Part shown: positions 16,431 to 23,492 of the stretch, piece after piece
Position numbering within the stretch: the stretch's first letter is position 1
Layout of the letters: the number at the start of each line of letters is the position of its first letter
Origin: Palsa-883 sp035696165
GTDB lineage: Bacteria > Pseudomonadota > Alphaproteobacteria > Acetobacterales > Acetobacteraceae
Assembly (NCBI GenBank): GCA_035696165.1
Contig: DASRQX010000048.1
Coordinates: 1 to 33,538 of the forward strand
DNA length: 33,538 nt
Direction: 5' to 3'
Notes under the pieces: model-generated
Database searches by the model: none
The model's input: the letters and a program-made list of their open reading frames with translations, nothing else
Told to the model about the DNA's origin: nothing
Position numbers and translations under genes: made by a program

Positions 16431-17624
16431 TCATTTCCCCGGCCGCGACCCGACCTGCTGATCCCAGCGCTGGAAGGCGTAGACCAGCTTGTCGGCGGGC
16501 AGCGGGGTTTCCGCCGGCGTGTCGGCAATCAGCTTGTCGTAGAAGGCGCGGTTGTATTCGCCGATCGCGTCCTGGCTGTCCTTCGGCGCCATCGACAGCG
16601 GCACGTCCTTCACGGCCGGTCCGGGATAGAAATAACCCTTGTCCCAGGTGGTCGCCTGCGCCGGCTTGCTGAGTATATACGCGGTCAGTTTCAGCAGCAC
16701 GGCGAGCTTGCCCGGCGAGACGCCCTTGGGGATCGCGAAATACTGTGCGTCGGTCAGCCAATGGAAACCCTTCAGGACGCCGACCTCGGCTTCCTTGGGG
16801 ACCACGCCCAGGATGCGCGGATTGATGTCCCAGCCGGTCATGGTGACGATCATGTCGCGGGTGCCCTGCCCCAACTCCTTCATCACCGCGCCGGTGCCGG
16901 TCGGGTAATATTCGATGTTCTTGCCGATCTCGATCAGATAGGCCCAGGTCTTGTCCCAGCCCTTGTCAGGGTCTTTCGGGTCCTTGTCGCCCAGCAGATA
17001 GGGCAGGCCTTGCAGCCAGCAGCGGCCGGGGCCTGAATTGGCCGGCCGCGCGTAGATGAACCGTTTCGGATGCGCGCGCGTCCAATCCAGCAGTTCCGCG
17101 GCCGTGGTCGGTGCCTGCTTGACCGCGTCCGGCATGTATTCCAACAGCGGACCACCCGGGCAGAACACCACGCAAACCGCCTGGTCCTGCGCCAGGGCCT
17201 GCATCTTCGATGCGCCGGGCTGGTAGACCTCGTTCAGCTTCGGCAGCGCCGCTGCGTAGTCGGTGATCATTGGCACCCACAGCTTCTGGTCGACGCCGGC
17301 GGACAGCGCGTCGGTCCCGGTCAGCACCAGGTCGATGTCGACGCGCCCGGCATCCTGCTGCGCTTTCAGCTTGCCCGGCAGTTCCGGTGCCGGGGCCTGC
17401 GAAAAACTGACTTTGGAAACGAGCGTGGGGTTGTCCTTCACAAACGTCTCGATCGCGTGCTGGGTAAGCTGAAGCTGGCCCGCCACGTCGATGACGTTCA
17501 GCGTCACCGGGGAGGTCGGCAACGTCGGCAGCGCCGCGGCACGCGCACGGGGCACGGCGGCACCCAGCGCCGTGGCGCCGGCGATGCCACCGAGCAACGC
17601 GCGGCGGGTGGTGAGATCGATCAT
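16431..17624 (-). CDS. Extracellular solute-binding protein of an ABC importer (Tat-like signal)
   Basis: A 397-aa protein. Its N-terminus TTRRALLGGIAGATALGA reads as a twin-arginine-like signal followed by an Ala-rich cleavage area near 28-30. The body resembles bacterial extracellular solute-binding proteins of the PotD/iron class (PF13416-like), with DIDLVLTGTDALSAG and the late TWDKGYFYPGPAV. It should deliver ligand in the periplasm to the PotB/PotC-like permeases encoded downstream. It is the first gene of the minus-strand unit and faces the LacI-type regulator gene. Tat export would imply folding in the cytosol, perhaps with a cofactor, which is inference. The ligand is unknown. Confidence 0.88.
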   Translation of the reverse strand: MIDLTTRRALLGGIAGATALGAAVPRARAAALPTLPTSPVTLNVIDVAGQLQLTQHAIETFVKDNPTLVSKVSFSQAPAPELPGKLKAQQDAGRVDIDLVLTGTDALSAGVDQKLWVPMITDYAAALPKLNEVYQPGASKMQALAQDQAVCVVFCPGGPLLEYMPDAVKQAPTTAAELLDWTRAHPKRFIYARPANSGPGRCWLQGLPYLLGDKDPKDPDKGWDKTWAYLIEIGKNIEYYPTGTGAVMKELGQGTRDMIVTMTGWDINPRILGVVPKEAEVGVLKGFHWLTDAQYFAIPKGVSPGKLAVLLKLTAYILSKPAQATTWDKGYFYPGPAVKDVPLSMAPKDSQDAIGEYNRAFYDKLIADTPAETPLPADKLVYAFQRWDQQVGSRPGK

Positions 17625-17660
17625 GTTATGTTTCCTCCCAGGGAAGTTTTGCCCTCTGTC

Positions 17661-17705
17661 GCAAGGAAGCCCGGCGCAAGGAAGCCCGGCGCAAGGAAGC
17701 GGGGC
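17661..17705. repeat. 3 x 15-bp tandem repeat in the lacI-ABC divergent region
   Basis: GCAAGGAAGCCCGGC occurs at 17661-17675 and 17676-17690 exactly. A third copy at 17691-17705 differs in two bases (CC to GG). It lies in the divergent promoter region between the binding-protein gene and the LacI-type gene. Direct tandem copies are not the palindromes LacI proteins bind, so an operator role is not shown. Confidence 0.9.
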
Positions 17706-17794
17706 GCGACGGTGGCCGGCGTAACGAAGAGATGACGCGCGAACGAATTGAAGGCTACGCTTGCGGGATCATCGTCACAACCGAGGGGATGATC

Positions 17795-18814
17795 ATGTCG
17801 CTCCAGCCGCGACCGCCGGTGAAACTGAGCGATGTCGCGGCGGCGGCCGGCGTGGCGCCGATGACCGTTTCGCGCGTGCTGAACTCGCCCGAGCGCGTTT
17901 CGGCGGCGACCGCGCAGCTTGTGCGCGCGGCGATCGAGCGGCTGGGCTACGTGCCGAACCTGGTCGCCGGTGGCCTGTCGTCGCGGCGGACACGAATGGT
18001 GGCGGCGATCGTTCCGACCATGGCGCATCCGATGTTCGCCGAACTGGTGCAGAACTTCACCGATGCACTGCGCGCGCGGGGCTATGAAGTCATGCTGTCG
18101 CTGTCCGGCTACGGCGAGGTGAGCGAGGCGGCGCTGGTCCGCGCGGTGCTGGCGCGCCGGCCGGATGCGCTGCTGCTGACTGGTGCGACGCATGACGCGC
18201 CGACGCGCCAGATGCTGGCGGACGCGGCGATCCCGGTGGTCGAGGTTTTCGACGTCGCGCGCCAGCCGATCGACATGTTGGTGGGCGTCGACCACGCGGC
18301 GGCGGGCGCGGCGGTGGCCGCGTATTTCCGGAGCAAGGGTCACAAACGATTTGCGGTGTTCGGCGCCAGCGATGCACGGGCGCGGGTGCGCGCGGCCGCG
18401 TTTGCCGAGGCGGCGCGGCGCGGCGGCGGGTCGGTATTGGCCGAGACGGTGATCCCGGCGCCGAGCACTATCGGCGCCGGACGCACGGCGCTGCGTGCGC
18501 TGCTGCCGGCGCTCAGTCCGAGCGCGGCACGGGGGCAGCGCACCGCGCTGTTCTGCAGTTCCGACCTGGTGGCATTTGGCGCGCTGGTGGAAGCAGGGGC
18601 GAATGGTGTGGCGGTGCCGGACCGGCTGGCGGTGTGCGGGTTCGGCGATTTCGAGCTGAGCGCGGCAAGCGATCCGCCGTTCACAACAGTGAGCGTGGAG
18701 GGCGAACGGATCGGGCGACATGCCGCGATGTTCGTGCTGGACCGGCTGGGCGGCGCGGTAGGGGCGCGCCGGGTGCAGGTGCCGTTTCGCATCATCGAGC
18801 GCGCGTCCTCCTGA
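17795..18814 (+). CDS. LacI-family transcriptional regulator
   Basis: The start at 17795 is chosen because GAGGGG lies 6 nt upstream; the ATG at 17789 abuts that site and the longer frame adds no domain. The 339-aa protein has the LacI helix-turn-helix and hinge, VKLSDVAAAAGVAPMTVSRV followed by LNSPERVS and ERLGYVPN (about 9-55). A periplasmic-binding-protein-like ligand domain follows, with VVEVFDVARQPIDMLVGVDH and a late VCGFGDFELS. It is transcribed divergently from the ABC/aminotransferase/amidohydrolase unit and is the likely local repressor, with a small molecule as inducer. GntR-subgroup sugar-acid regulators look similar, so the ligand need not be a sugar. Confidence 0.93.
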   Translation: MSLQPRPPVKLSDVAAAAGVAPMTVSRVLNSPERVSAATAQLVRAAIERLGYVPNLVAGGLSSRRTRMVAAIVPTMAHPMFAELVQNFTDALRARGYEVMLSLSGYGEVSEAALVRAVLARRPDALLLTGATHDAPTRQMLADAAIPVVEVFDVARQPIDMLVGVDHAAAGAAVAAYFRSKGHKRFAVFGASDARARVRAAAFAEAARRGGGSVLAETVIPAPSTIGAGRTALRALLPALSPSAARGQRTALFCSSDLVAFGALVEAGANGVAVPDRLAVCGFGDFELSAASDPPFTTVSVEGERIGRHAAMFVLDRLGGAVGARRVQVPFRIIERASS

Positions 18815-18900
18815 CCCGGGCGGTGGCCGGGCGATGTTATCGCTACCATTGATGGTGTCCCCTGGTTGGAATGCGGTCAAGGGCGGCGATACATGGCGCA

Positions 18901-18944
18901 GGCGATGTTGACCCGGGCGATGTTGACCCGGGGACGTTGACCTG
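18901..18944. repeat. 3-copy 15-bp tandem repeat downstream of lacI-type gene
   Basis: GGCGATGTTGACCCG is repeated exactly at 18901-18915 and 18916-18930, followed by a degenerate 14-base third copy at 18931-18944. With 17661-17705 it brackets the regulator gene. The two arrays share unit length and copy number but not sequence. Confidence 0.88.
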
Positions 18945-19102
18945 GGGGATGTGGCGACGCTGGTCGAGACGATCCACGGACGGCGGCTCGAATGGCCGAT
19001 CAAGCGACCGTTCACGGTGAATTGTGATGACGCTCGACCGGCGGCACCCCAGGTGCCTGGGAGGCCGCGATACCCCCAAGTGGCCTGCCCCAAGCCTGCA
19101 AC

Positions 19103-19133
19103 TAGCCCCGCCGTTAACACGGTGGGGCTATTT
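19103..19133 (+). terminator. Orphan intrinsic-terminator-like hairpin
   Basis: TAGCCCCGCCG (19103-19113) pairs with CGGTGGGGCTA (19120-19130), an 11-bp stem with one G-T pair and a TTAACA loop, followed by TTT. It sits about 290 bp beyond the LacI-type stop with no recognised gene directly before it, so it may end that transcript late or belong to an unrecognised RNA. Confidence 0.6.
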
Positions 19134-19297
19134 GTGGGCGTACTGCCGGGAAGCGGCCCAAAAAAGCAGGTTGCCTCGCGATGAGCCAGCCGCGAGGCGT
19201 GTCCCGTTGCAATCCGTCACAGTGAATTGAAGCCAGGAGTAGGGTTGTTCGGTACGATACTTATCCAAGCGGACCGCGGCAAATGAAGGGATAACAT

Positions 19298-19455
19298 TTG
19301 TCTCGTATGCTGACGATGCTCATGTTGCTTGATATTGTGGTTTTTTTGACGCGTGCGTCGTCGAACCTGTCAGGCAAGGGCCGCCGGGCGCGCATTGGGT
19401 GCCTGGGCGTTGCGGTCCGTACGACGGCTGGCAGCCGGGTCATTGGGCACCCTGA
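19298..19455 (+). pseudogene. Possible frameshifted remnant of a small secreted YXWGXW-type protein
   Basis: A hydrophobic signal-like start (MLTMLMLLDIVVFLTRASS, frame 2 from about 19310) is followed, in frame 1 from 19381, by PPGAHWVPGRCGPYDGWQPG then HWAP and a stop at 19453-19455. The tail closely resembles the HWVPGHW/GYWVPGHW endings of YXWGXW-repeat proteins, including the intact gene at 20223. The two parts are in different frames with no shared start, so the gene looks broken. An intact short protein from another start cannot be fully excluded. Confidence 0.5.
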
Positions 19456-19542
19456 CGCTGCGTTGCCAGCGGATGTTTCGCCAATGATGTGATGTCGCTT
19501 CGGCGTGTGCAGTCGGTCGGCCATGCCGTTGGCGCGATCGTC

Positions 19543-19785
19543 CTACCGGCGGAAGGGCGGGTACGGCATTCGTGTCAAAGCAAGACGGCCTTCCTCGGTG
19601 ATCTGCACGGGTTGGCCGAACATGCCAGCATCTGGTCCGTCGGGGACCACCCAACCGTGGGAGATGGCTTCCCTAACATCACTCGGCAGCCAACCGCCTC
19701 GCTCGCCGAGCGGCAGGTCGTGAAATGACGTCGTCGAAAGTATCGTGAGCATCTGGCGGAAAACTTCCCGAGGAATATCGGCCAT
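19543..19785 (-). CDS. Hypothetical protein, 80 aa
   Basis: The start at 19785 is chosen because the resulting MADIPREVFRQMLTILSTTS is protein-like and an AAGGACAG site lies about 9 nt upstream. The longer frame to 19974 adds low-complexity, out-of-character sequence. The C-terminal VQITEEGRLALTRMPYPP resembles the ending of small winged-helix-like or DUF proteins (the ITEEGR wing). There is no signal peptide or membrane helix. It stands alone in a gene-poor region. I do not recognise a family. Confidence 0.55.
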   Translation of the reverse strand: MADIPREVFRQMLTILSTTSFHDLPLGERGGWLPSDVREAISHGWVVPDGPDAGMFGQPVQITEEGRLALTRMPYPPFRR

Positions 19786-19931
19786 CGGCGCTGTCCTTGA
19801 GGACTTTCTGCCGATTATTGGGCGCGTTATTCGACGAATGGTCAAGCGTTTGTCTGTGGCAGCCGGGCCGCCGCCGCACAAGTGAGCGGTGCTGCCGCGG
19901 GATGTCACCCTTGGATTGGCAGAAGCTGCCC

Positions 19932-19979
19932 AAATCCTACACCGACCAAATCTGACATCGGCCAAATTCGACATCGGAT
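19932..19979. repeat. 3 x 16-bp degenerate tandem repeat in the 19786-20222 gap
   Basis: Three adjacent 16-base units, AAATCCTACACCGACC, AAATCTGACATCGGCC and AAATTCGACATCGGAT, lie upstream of the YXWGXW-type gene. The rest of the 19786-20222 gap shows no gene. Near 20010 it contains a short TCCCG/CGGGA palindrome of unknown role. Confidence 0.75.
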
Positions 19980-20222
19980 CATATCCCGTGAGTTCATTTT
20001 CCCGCTTCTCGGGAAGTCGTATGCCGATGCAGTGCGTTAGCGGGCGGCTGCCTCCCGCGGTTGGCTCGCGAGGAAAATCCCCGCTTTTTTCCGCTTAAAT
20101 GCCGACAGCATTCGGGCGAAAAACCGCCAGCCATCTCTCCAGTATCCGTTGGCTCTGCGCTGCGCCTAAGGTCCGTTTACGGCAACGAACATCGCCGAAC
20201 TCGAAGCGTGGTGGAGATAAAG

Positions 20223-20528
20223 ATGACTCGTCCAGCCTCTCTCGTAACCGGAATGAAGCGCCTGGCGGCCGCCGGTGCGCTGCTGGGTTTGGCGGCCGTC
20301 GGGACCATTGCCGTGCCGAAGCCGGCCAATGCCTGGTGGAGCCATGGCTATGGCTGGTGCTGTGGCGTTGGCATCTATGTGCCGCCTGTCGTCATCGCCC
20401 CTCCGGCGGTCTACGCTCCGGCCCCAGCCTACTACGCGCCGGCCCCAGCGTACTTCGCGCCGCCACTGCGCGCATGGATCCCGGCACACTGGCAGGGCGG
20501 TTACTGGGTGCCCGGCCACTGGTCCTGA
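20223..20528 (+). CDS. Small secreted YXWGXW-type protein
   Basis: From the ATG at 20223, preceded by GGAGATAA, this is a 101-aa protein. Residues 1-37 form a signal peptide ending in KPANA. The mature part is rich in Trp, Tyr, Pro and Ala, with a tandem YYAPAPAYFAP section and the ending HWQGGYWVPGHWS, characteristic of YXWGXW-repeat (PF12779-like) secreted proteins. These are thought to be envelope proteins, but no biochemical role is established. It opens a run of four exported or anchored proteins. A likely dead relative lies about 800 bp upstream. Confidence 0.78.
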   Translation: MTRPASLVTGMKRLAAAGALLGLAAVGTIAVPKPANAWWSHGYGWCCGVGIYVPPVVIAPPAVYAPAPAYYAPAPAYFAPPLRAWIPAHWQGGYWVPGHWS

Positions 20529-20711
20529 CACACGGCGGACCTCGCGGCGGTCATCGACGCAGCATTTCGGGGTGGCTGTCGGGGCCGCAGTAAGGGCTGG
20601 CTCGAGTGTGCCTTGATCAACTCGCCGAGAGCGCAATCATCATATGGAACTCGGCCACAATACCGCCCCCATCTAGCCCGTATGTAGCCCACGCTACGCA
20701 CGGAGTCTCGG

Positions 20712-22040
20712 ATGATGAGGAAATCGCGCGATCGCGTTGCTCGCTTAGCGCTGTCGGTGGCGGCAGCCGCCGGTTTGGCAGCGACCTTGATCTCCGTGGC
20801 GTCCGCACAGCCATCTGAGAGGCATGGCGGAGGCGGCGGGGCCGCGCGTGCGCCGCGTGGCGGCCCTGTTGGTGGGCCGGCCTTCCACGGTGCCCCCGGC
20901 GGCGGGCGTGGTTTTTCAGGTGGGCAGTTTGCCGCACACGACTTCCGCGGTGGGCCGGGTGCCGGGCATTTCGGACCGGGAGCGGACCAACGCTGGCACG
21001 ATGCGGGCTTCCATGGCGGTCCGGAGCATCGTGACGGGTGGCGCGACGGCGGGCGTGACGGCTGGCGCGATGGCGGGCGCAACGGCTGGGCTGACCCCGT
21101 GGGGCAGCGCGCCCCCTGGGGTGGCGGGCACGGCTGGAGCTCGGGTGGTGGATTTGGCTGGCACGACGGCGGGTTTGGCTGGCACGACGGCTTTGGTTGG
21201 CACGCCGGCTGGGGCTGGCAGGCCGGCTGGGGTTGGCACGGTGGCTGGGGTTGGGGCGGCGGCTGGTTCTGGAATGGCGCAGTGGTCGTCGGCGGGCCCG
21301 CCGCGCTGTTCGTCACCCCGCTGATCGTCTTCGCCCCGCCACCGCTCTATGTGGTCCCGCCGCCGATCGTGCTCGGTGTGCCAGAGTTAGCGGCGCCCCC
21401 GGTGGTCGCTGCCGCCGTGCCACCACCGCCGCCCGAGGCAGCGCCCGCCGTTGCCGCGACTGCGCCCGCGGTCGTCTCACCCGAGGCATTGCTGGTTGCC
21501 GCCGCGCCGCCGCCGATCATAGTCCTGCCGCCCCCGGCCATCATCGTGGCCGCTGAGCCTCCGACGCTGTTCTTCGCCCCGCCCTTCCTGGCCTTCGCCT
21601 CGTTCGGGGTTGACGTCTGGGGCGGCGGCTGGGGTTGGGGTTGGGGCGGTTGGGGCTGGGGCGGCCATGGCTGGGCGTGGAACGATTCCGGGCCGCACGG
21701 CTGGGGCGGGCACGGGTGGGATGGGCACGGTTGGGCGTCCCGCGATGCGGGGCCGCATGGCTGGGAGTCGCGCGGATTCGCGACACATGATTCGGTGGCG
21801 CATGGTTTCGCGGCGCACGATGGCGCGGCGCACGGGTGGCAGTCGCACGGGTGGGCAGCCCACGATGCGGGTCCGCACGGCTGGGGGTCGCATCCCGGCG
21901 GCTTTCGGCAGGGGGCCAATTTCGCGCCTGCCCGCGCAGGGGGGATGCGTGAGGCAGGGCCAGGGATGCACACAGCTTTTCGGGCACCCGGTGGAGGCGG
22001 CGGTCACGCGGGTGGCCGACCGGCAGGTGAGCGCCGCTAG
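20712..22040 (+). CDS. Secreted Gly/Trp/His-rich repeat protein
   Basis: A 442-aa protein with a GGAG-type ribosome site about 7 nt upstream. Residues 1-33 are a signal peptide ending ASAQ. Then come a Gly/Arg-rich section, two GWRDGGR(D/N) repeats (about 109-124), GWHDG/GWGW tracts (about 143-182), a hydrophobic Pro/Val/Ala middle (about 188-295), a WGWGWGGWGWGG tract, and a series of HGW/HDAGPHGW repeats to about residue 390. The repeats are at the amino-acid and DNA level. Dense His and Trp suggest metal, polymer or surface binding, but no family is recognised. It could also be a structural coat-like protein. The signal peptide and long open frame argue that it is expressed. Confidence 0.75.
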   Translation: MMRKSRDRVARLALSVAAAAGLAATLISVASAQPSERHGGGGGAARAPRGGPVGGPAFHGAPGGGRGFSGGQFAAHDFRGGPGAGHFGPGADQRWHDAGFHGGPEHRDGWRDGGRDGWRDGGRNGWADPVGQRAPWGGGHGWSSGGGFGWHDGGFGWHDGFGWHAGWGWQAGWGWHGGWGWGGGWFWNGAVVVGGPAALFVTPLIVFAPPPLYVVPPPIVLGVPELAAPPVVAAAVPPPPPEAAPAVAATAPAVVSPEALLVAAAPPPIIVLPPPAIIVAAEPPTLFFAPPFLAFASFGVDVWGGGWGWGWGGWGWGGHGWAWNDSGPHGWGGHGWDGHGWASRDAGPHGWESRGFATHDSVAHGFAAHDGAAHGWQSHGWAAHDAGPHGWGSHPGGFRQGANFAPARAGGMREAGPGMHTAFRAPGGGGGHAGGRPAGERR

Positions 22041-22107
22041 CGCTGATGGTCCGCATTGCCGGTCCGACATCGCCTGAATTCAGTCGAGCAGAACGGGGAA
22101 GCCTTCA

Positions 22108-22578
22108 ATGAACCAAGCCTGCCTGCGCCGTACCGCCTTGGCCGTAGCGGCCGTGCTGATCGCCGTTCCGTATACGGCCACCGCGCAGTCAGTCCCGCCG
22201 CCACCGCAGACAGCCACCAATCCACCGTCCCCCCAGTCGGCCGCCGATCAGCGCATCCAGGCGCTACGAACCCAGCTTCACATCACCGATGCGCAGATGC
22301 CGCAGTGGAACGCGTTCGCCCAGGCGATGCGCGATAACGCAACGAGCACCGACGCCTTGTTCCGTCAGCGGGCCAGTGCTGCCGCGAGCATGAGCGCGCT
22401 CGACAACATGAGGTCATACGCCCAGGTCGCGCGCGCCTACGCCGACAACACCGAGGCGCTGGCGACAGCGTTCGAGGCGCTGTACGGCGTGCTGGCCGAC
22501 CAGCAGAAGCAGACGATCGATACGCTGTTCCGTCAGGAAGCCTCCAGGACCGCGGCGCAGCAGCAAACCAAGCGCTGA
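22108..22578 (+). CDS. Periplasmic Spy/CpxP-like (LTXXQ) protein
   Basis: A 156-aa protein with a signal peptide (cleavage after TATAQ, about residue 27) and a helical mature part. RIQALRTQLHITDAQMPQWN and the later NTEALATAFEALYGVLADQQ match the two LTXXQ-type helices of the Spy/CpxP family. Spy proteins are ATP-independent periplasmic chaperones and CpxP tunes envelope stress signalling; relatives in alphaproteobacteria often accompany metal or redox stress genes. It lies 67 bp after the Gly/Trp/His-rich gene and probably shares its transcript. Confidence 0.8.
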   Translation: MNQACLRRTALAVAAVLIAVPYTATAQSVPPPPQTATNPPSPQSAADQRIQALRTQLHITDAQMPQWNAFAQAMRDNATSTDALFRQRASAAASMSALDNMRSYAQVARAYADNTEALATAFEALYGVLADQQKQTIDTLFRQEASRTAAQQQTKR

Positions 22579-22598
22579 CGCAGTCCCTGGTCGCGGAC

Positions 22599-22643
22599 CA
22601 CCCGATCGCCGGTCACCCGATCGTGGGTCGCCCGGTCGCGAGT
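22599..22643. repeat. 3 x 15-bp tandem repeat between convergent genes
   Basis: CACCCGATCGCCGGT (22599-22613), CACCCGATCGTGGGT (22614-22628) and CGCCCGGTCGCGAGT (22629-22643) follow one another, with a weaker fourth relative just before them. The array fills the gap between the Spy-like stop and the minus-strand stop, and its last base is the first base of that stop codon. Confidence 0.85.
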
Positions 22644-23260
22644 CAATAGGCCGGGTAATACGGGTACCGTGGATAGCCGGCGTAGTATGCGTAGCCGGAC
22701 CTGTACCCGTAATAACCCTGGTACGGATAGTAGGCGGCTGGCGGTGCGGGTGGCGGCGGGTACCAAACCCCCGGCTGCCGGGGCGTTGCGTATCCATCGG
22801 ATCGGTAGCTCGGAACGTGCGGCAGCGGCGTCGCGGCGGCCAGCGATGGCGGCCGCGGTGCCGGGTGATGTGCCGCTACCGTCGCCGCGGCCGACCGCCT
22901 GACAGGATGCTTTCCAGTGTGAACCGCGTGGTCGGGGGCCGCGGCGGCTGACGCAACGTGCCGGCGAAGCGGTGGCAGCGGCGCCGTGGCCGAACCCGAC
23001 ACTGCCGGCGACGGCGAGCCGGCAGCGGGATTGACGGCTGGCGCGGTTGGCGTCGGTTCCGCTGCCGCGATCGCCGACGATGGAGTGGACACCGCCGGGG
23101 ACGGGTTGGCCGATGGGGTGGCCGACGTTTCGGGCGCGCGTTGGGCCACGCTTTGGGCATGCTGCCGCGCCAGCAACTGATATCCGCTGGCGCCGGCGAC
23201 ACCGATAAAGACAACGGTGCCAGCGCCGAGGCACCACATCAGCAGACCGCGCAAGGTCAT
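22643..23260 (-). CDS. Membrane-anchored Pro/Ala- and Tyr-rich protein
   Basis: A 205-aa protein with a single hydrophobic helix (about residues 5-27) that is probably an uncleaved anchor. A long Pro/Ala/Ser-rich spacer follows (about 40-150), and then a Tyr/Gly/Pro tail with YYPYQGYYGYRSGYAYYAGY and a YPAY end. The body would lie in the periplasm. I recognise no family; such tails occur in envelope proteins that may bind cell wall or polysaccharide, which is a guess. It is convergent with the Spy-like gene and shares a divergent promoter region with the luciferase-like gene. Confidence 0.7.
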   Translation of the reverse strand: MTLRGLLMWCLGAGTVVFIGVAGASGYQLLARQHAQSVAQRAPETSATPSANPSPAVSTPSSAIAAAEPTPTAPAVNPAAGSPSPAVSGSATAPLPPLRRHVASAAAAPDHAVHTGKHPVRRSAAATVAAHHPAPRPPSLAAATPLPHVPSYRSDGYATPRQPGVWYPPPPAPPAAYYPYQGYYGYRSGYAYYAGYPRYPYYPAY

Positions 23261-23333
23261 GATTGGCCTCCTTAATACCCGTGCGAATCGGGGTCTTTCG
23301 AAAGGCTATGACGCGCGCCCGCGAACCGCCAGC

Positions 23334-23365
23334 TTTACTGTGCGACAAATTTACTGTGCGCCGGA
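23334..23365. repeat. 2 x 16-bp direct repeat in a promoter region
   Basis: TTTACTGTGCGACAAA (23334-23349) is followed by TTTACTGTGCGCCGGA (23350-23365), with the first 11 bases identical. It lies in the divergent region between the anchored protein and the luciferase-like gene. It could be an operator pair, but no regulator is assigned. Confidence 0.75.
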
Positions 23366-23412
23366 TCGGCGTTGGCGGTGCGGTACACGGTAGGTTCAAT
23401 CGGTTGCCAGAC

Positions 23413-23463
23413 TCTGCTACGCAGCCAAGTCTGCTACGTAACCGACGCTGCCACGCAGCCATA
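23413..23463. repeat. 3 x 17-bp tandem repeat upstream of the luciferase-like gene
   Basis: TCTGCTACGCAGCCAAG, TCTGCTACGTAACCGAC and GCTGCCACGCAGCCATA are contiguous at 23413-23463 and end 17 bases before the ribosome site of the next gene. They are degenerate but clearly in register. Confidence 0.8.
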
Positions 23464-23492
23464 GCTACACCGTCGCCCTGAAGGAGATGCGG

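Larger units (their letters stand above)
18815..19297. other. Gene-poor stretch with tandem repeat and hairpins
   Basis: No credible gene is seen here. The stretch holds the tandem array at 18901, a GGCACC/GGTGCC mini-hairpin, a strong terminator-like hairpin at 19103-19130, and a second hairpin near 19173-19197 (CCTCGCG and CGCGAGG arms). The open frame 18951-19184 has no ribosome site or recognisable family and runs straight through the terminator. The layout could suit a small RNA ending at 19133 or a decayed gene. Confidence 0.5.

Noticed and set aside
17621..19120. A 499-codon minus-strand open frame covering the LacI-type gene
   Set aside because: It is antisense to a clear LacI-type protein, rich in Arg/His/Pro typical of shadow frames in GC-rich DNA, and has no family features.
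18951..19184. A 77-codon plus-strand frame after the LacI-type gene
   Set aside because: No ribosome site or family, and it runs through a strong terminator hairpin at 19103-19130.
17661..23463. Possible CRISPR array
   Set aside because: The repeats are directly adjacent, 15-17 bases long, differ between arrays and lack unique spacers or cas genes.
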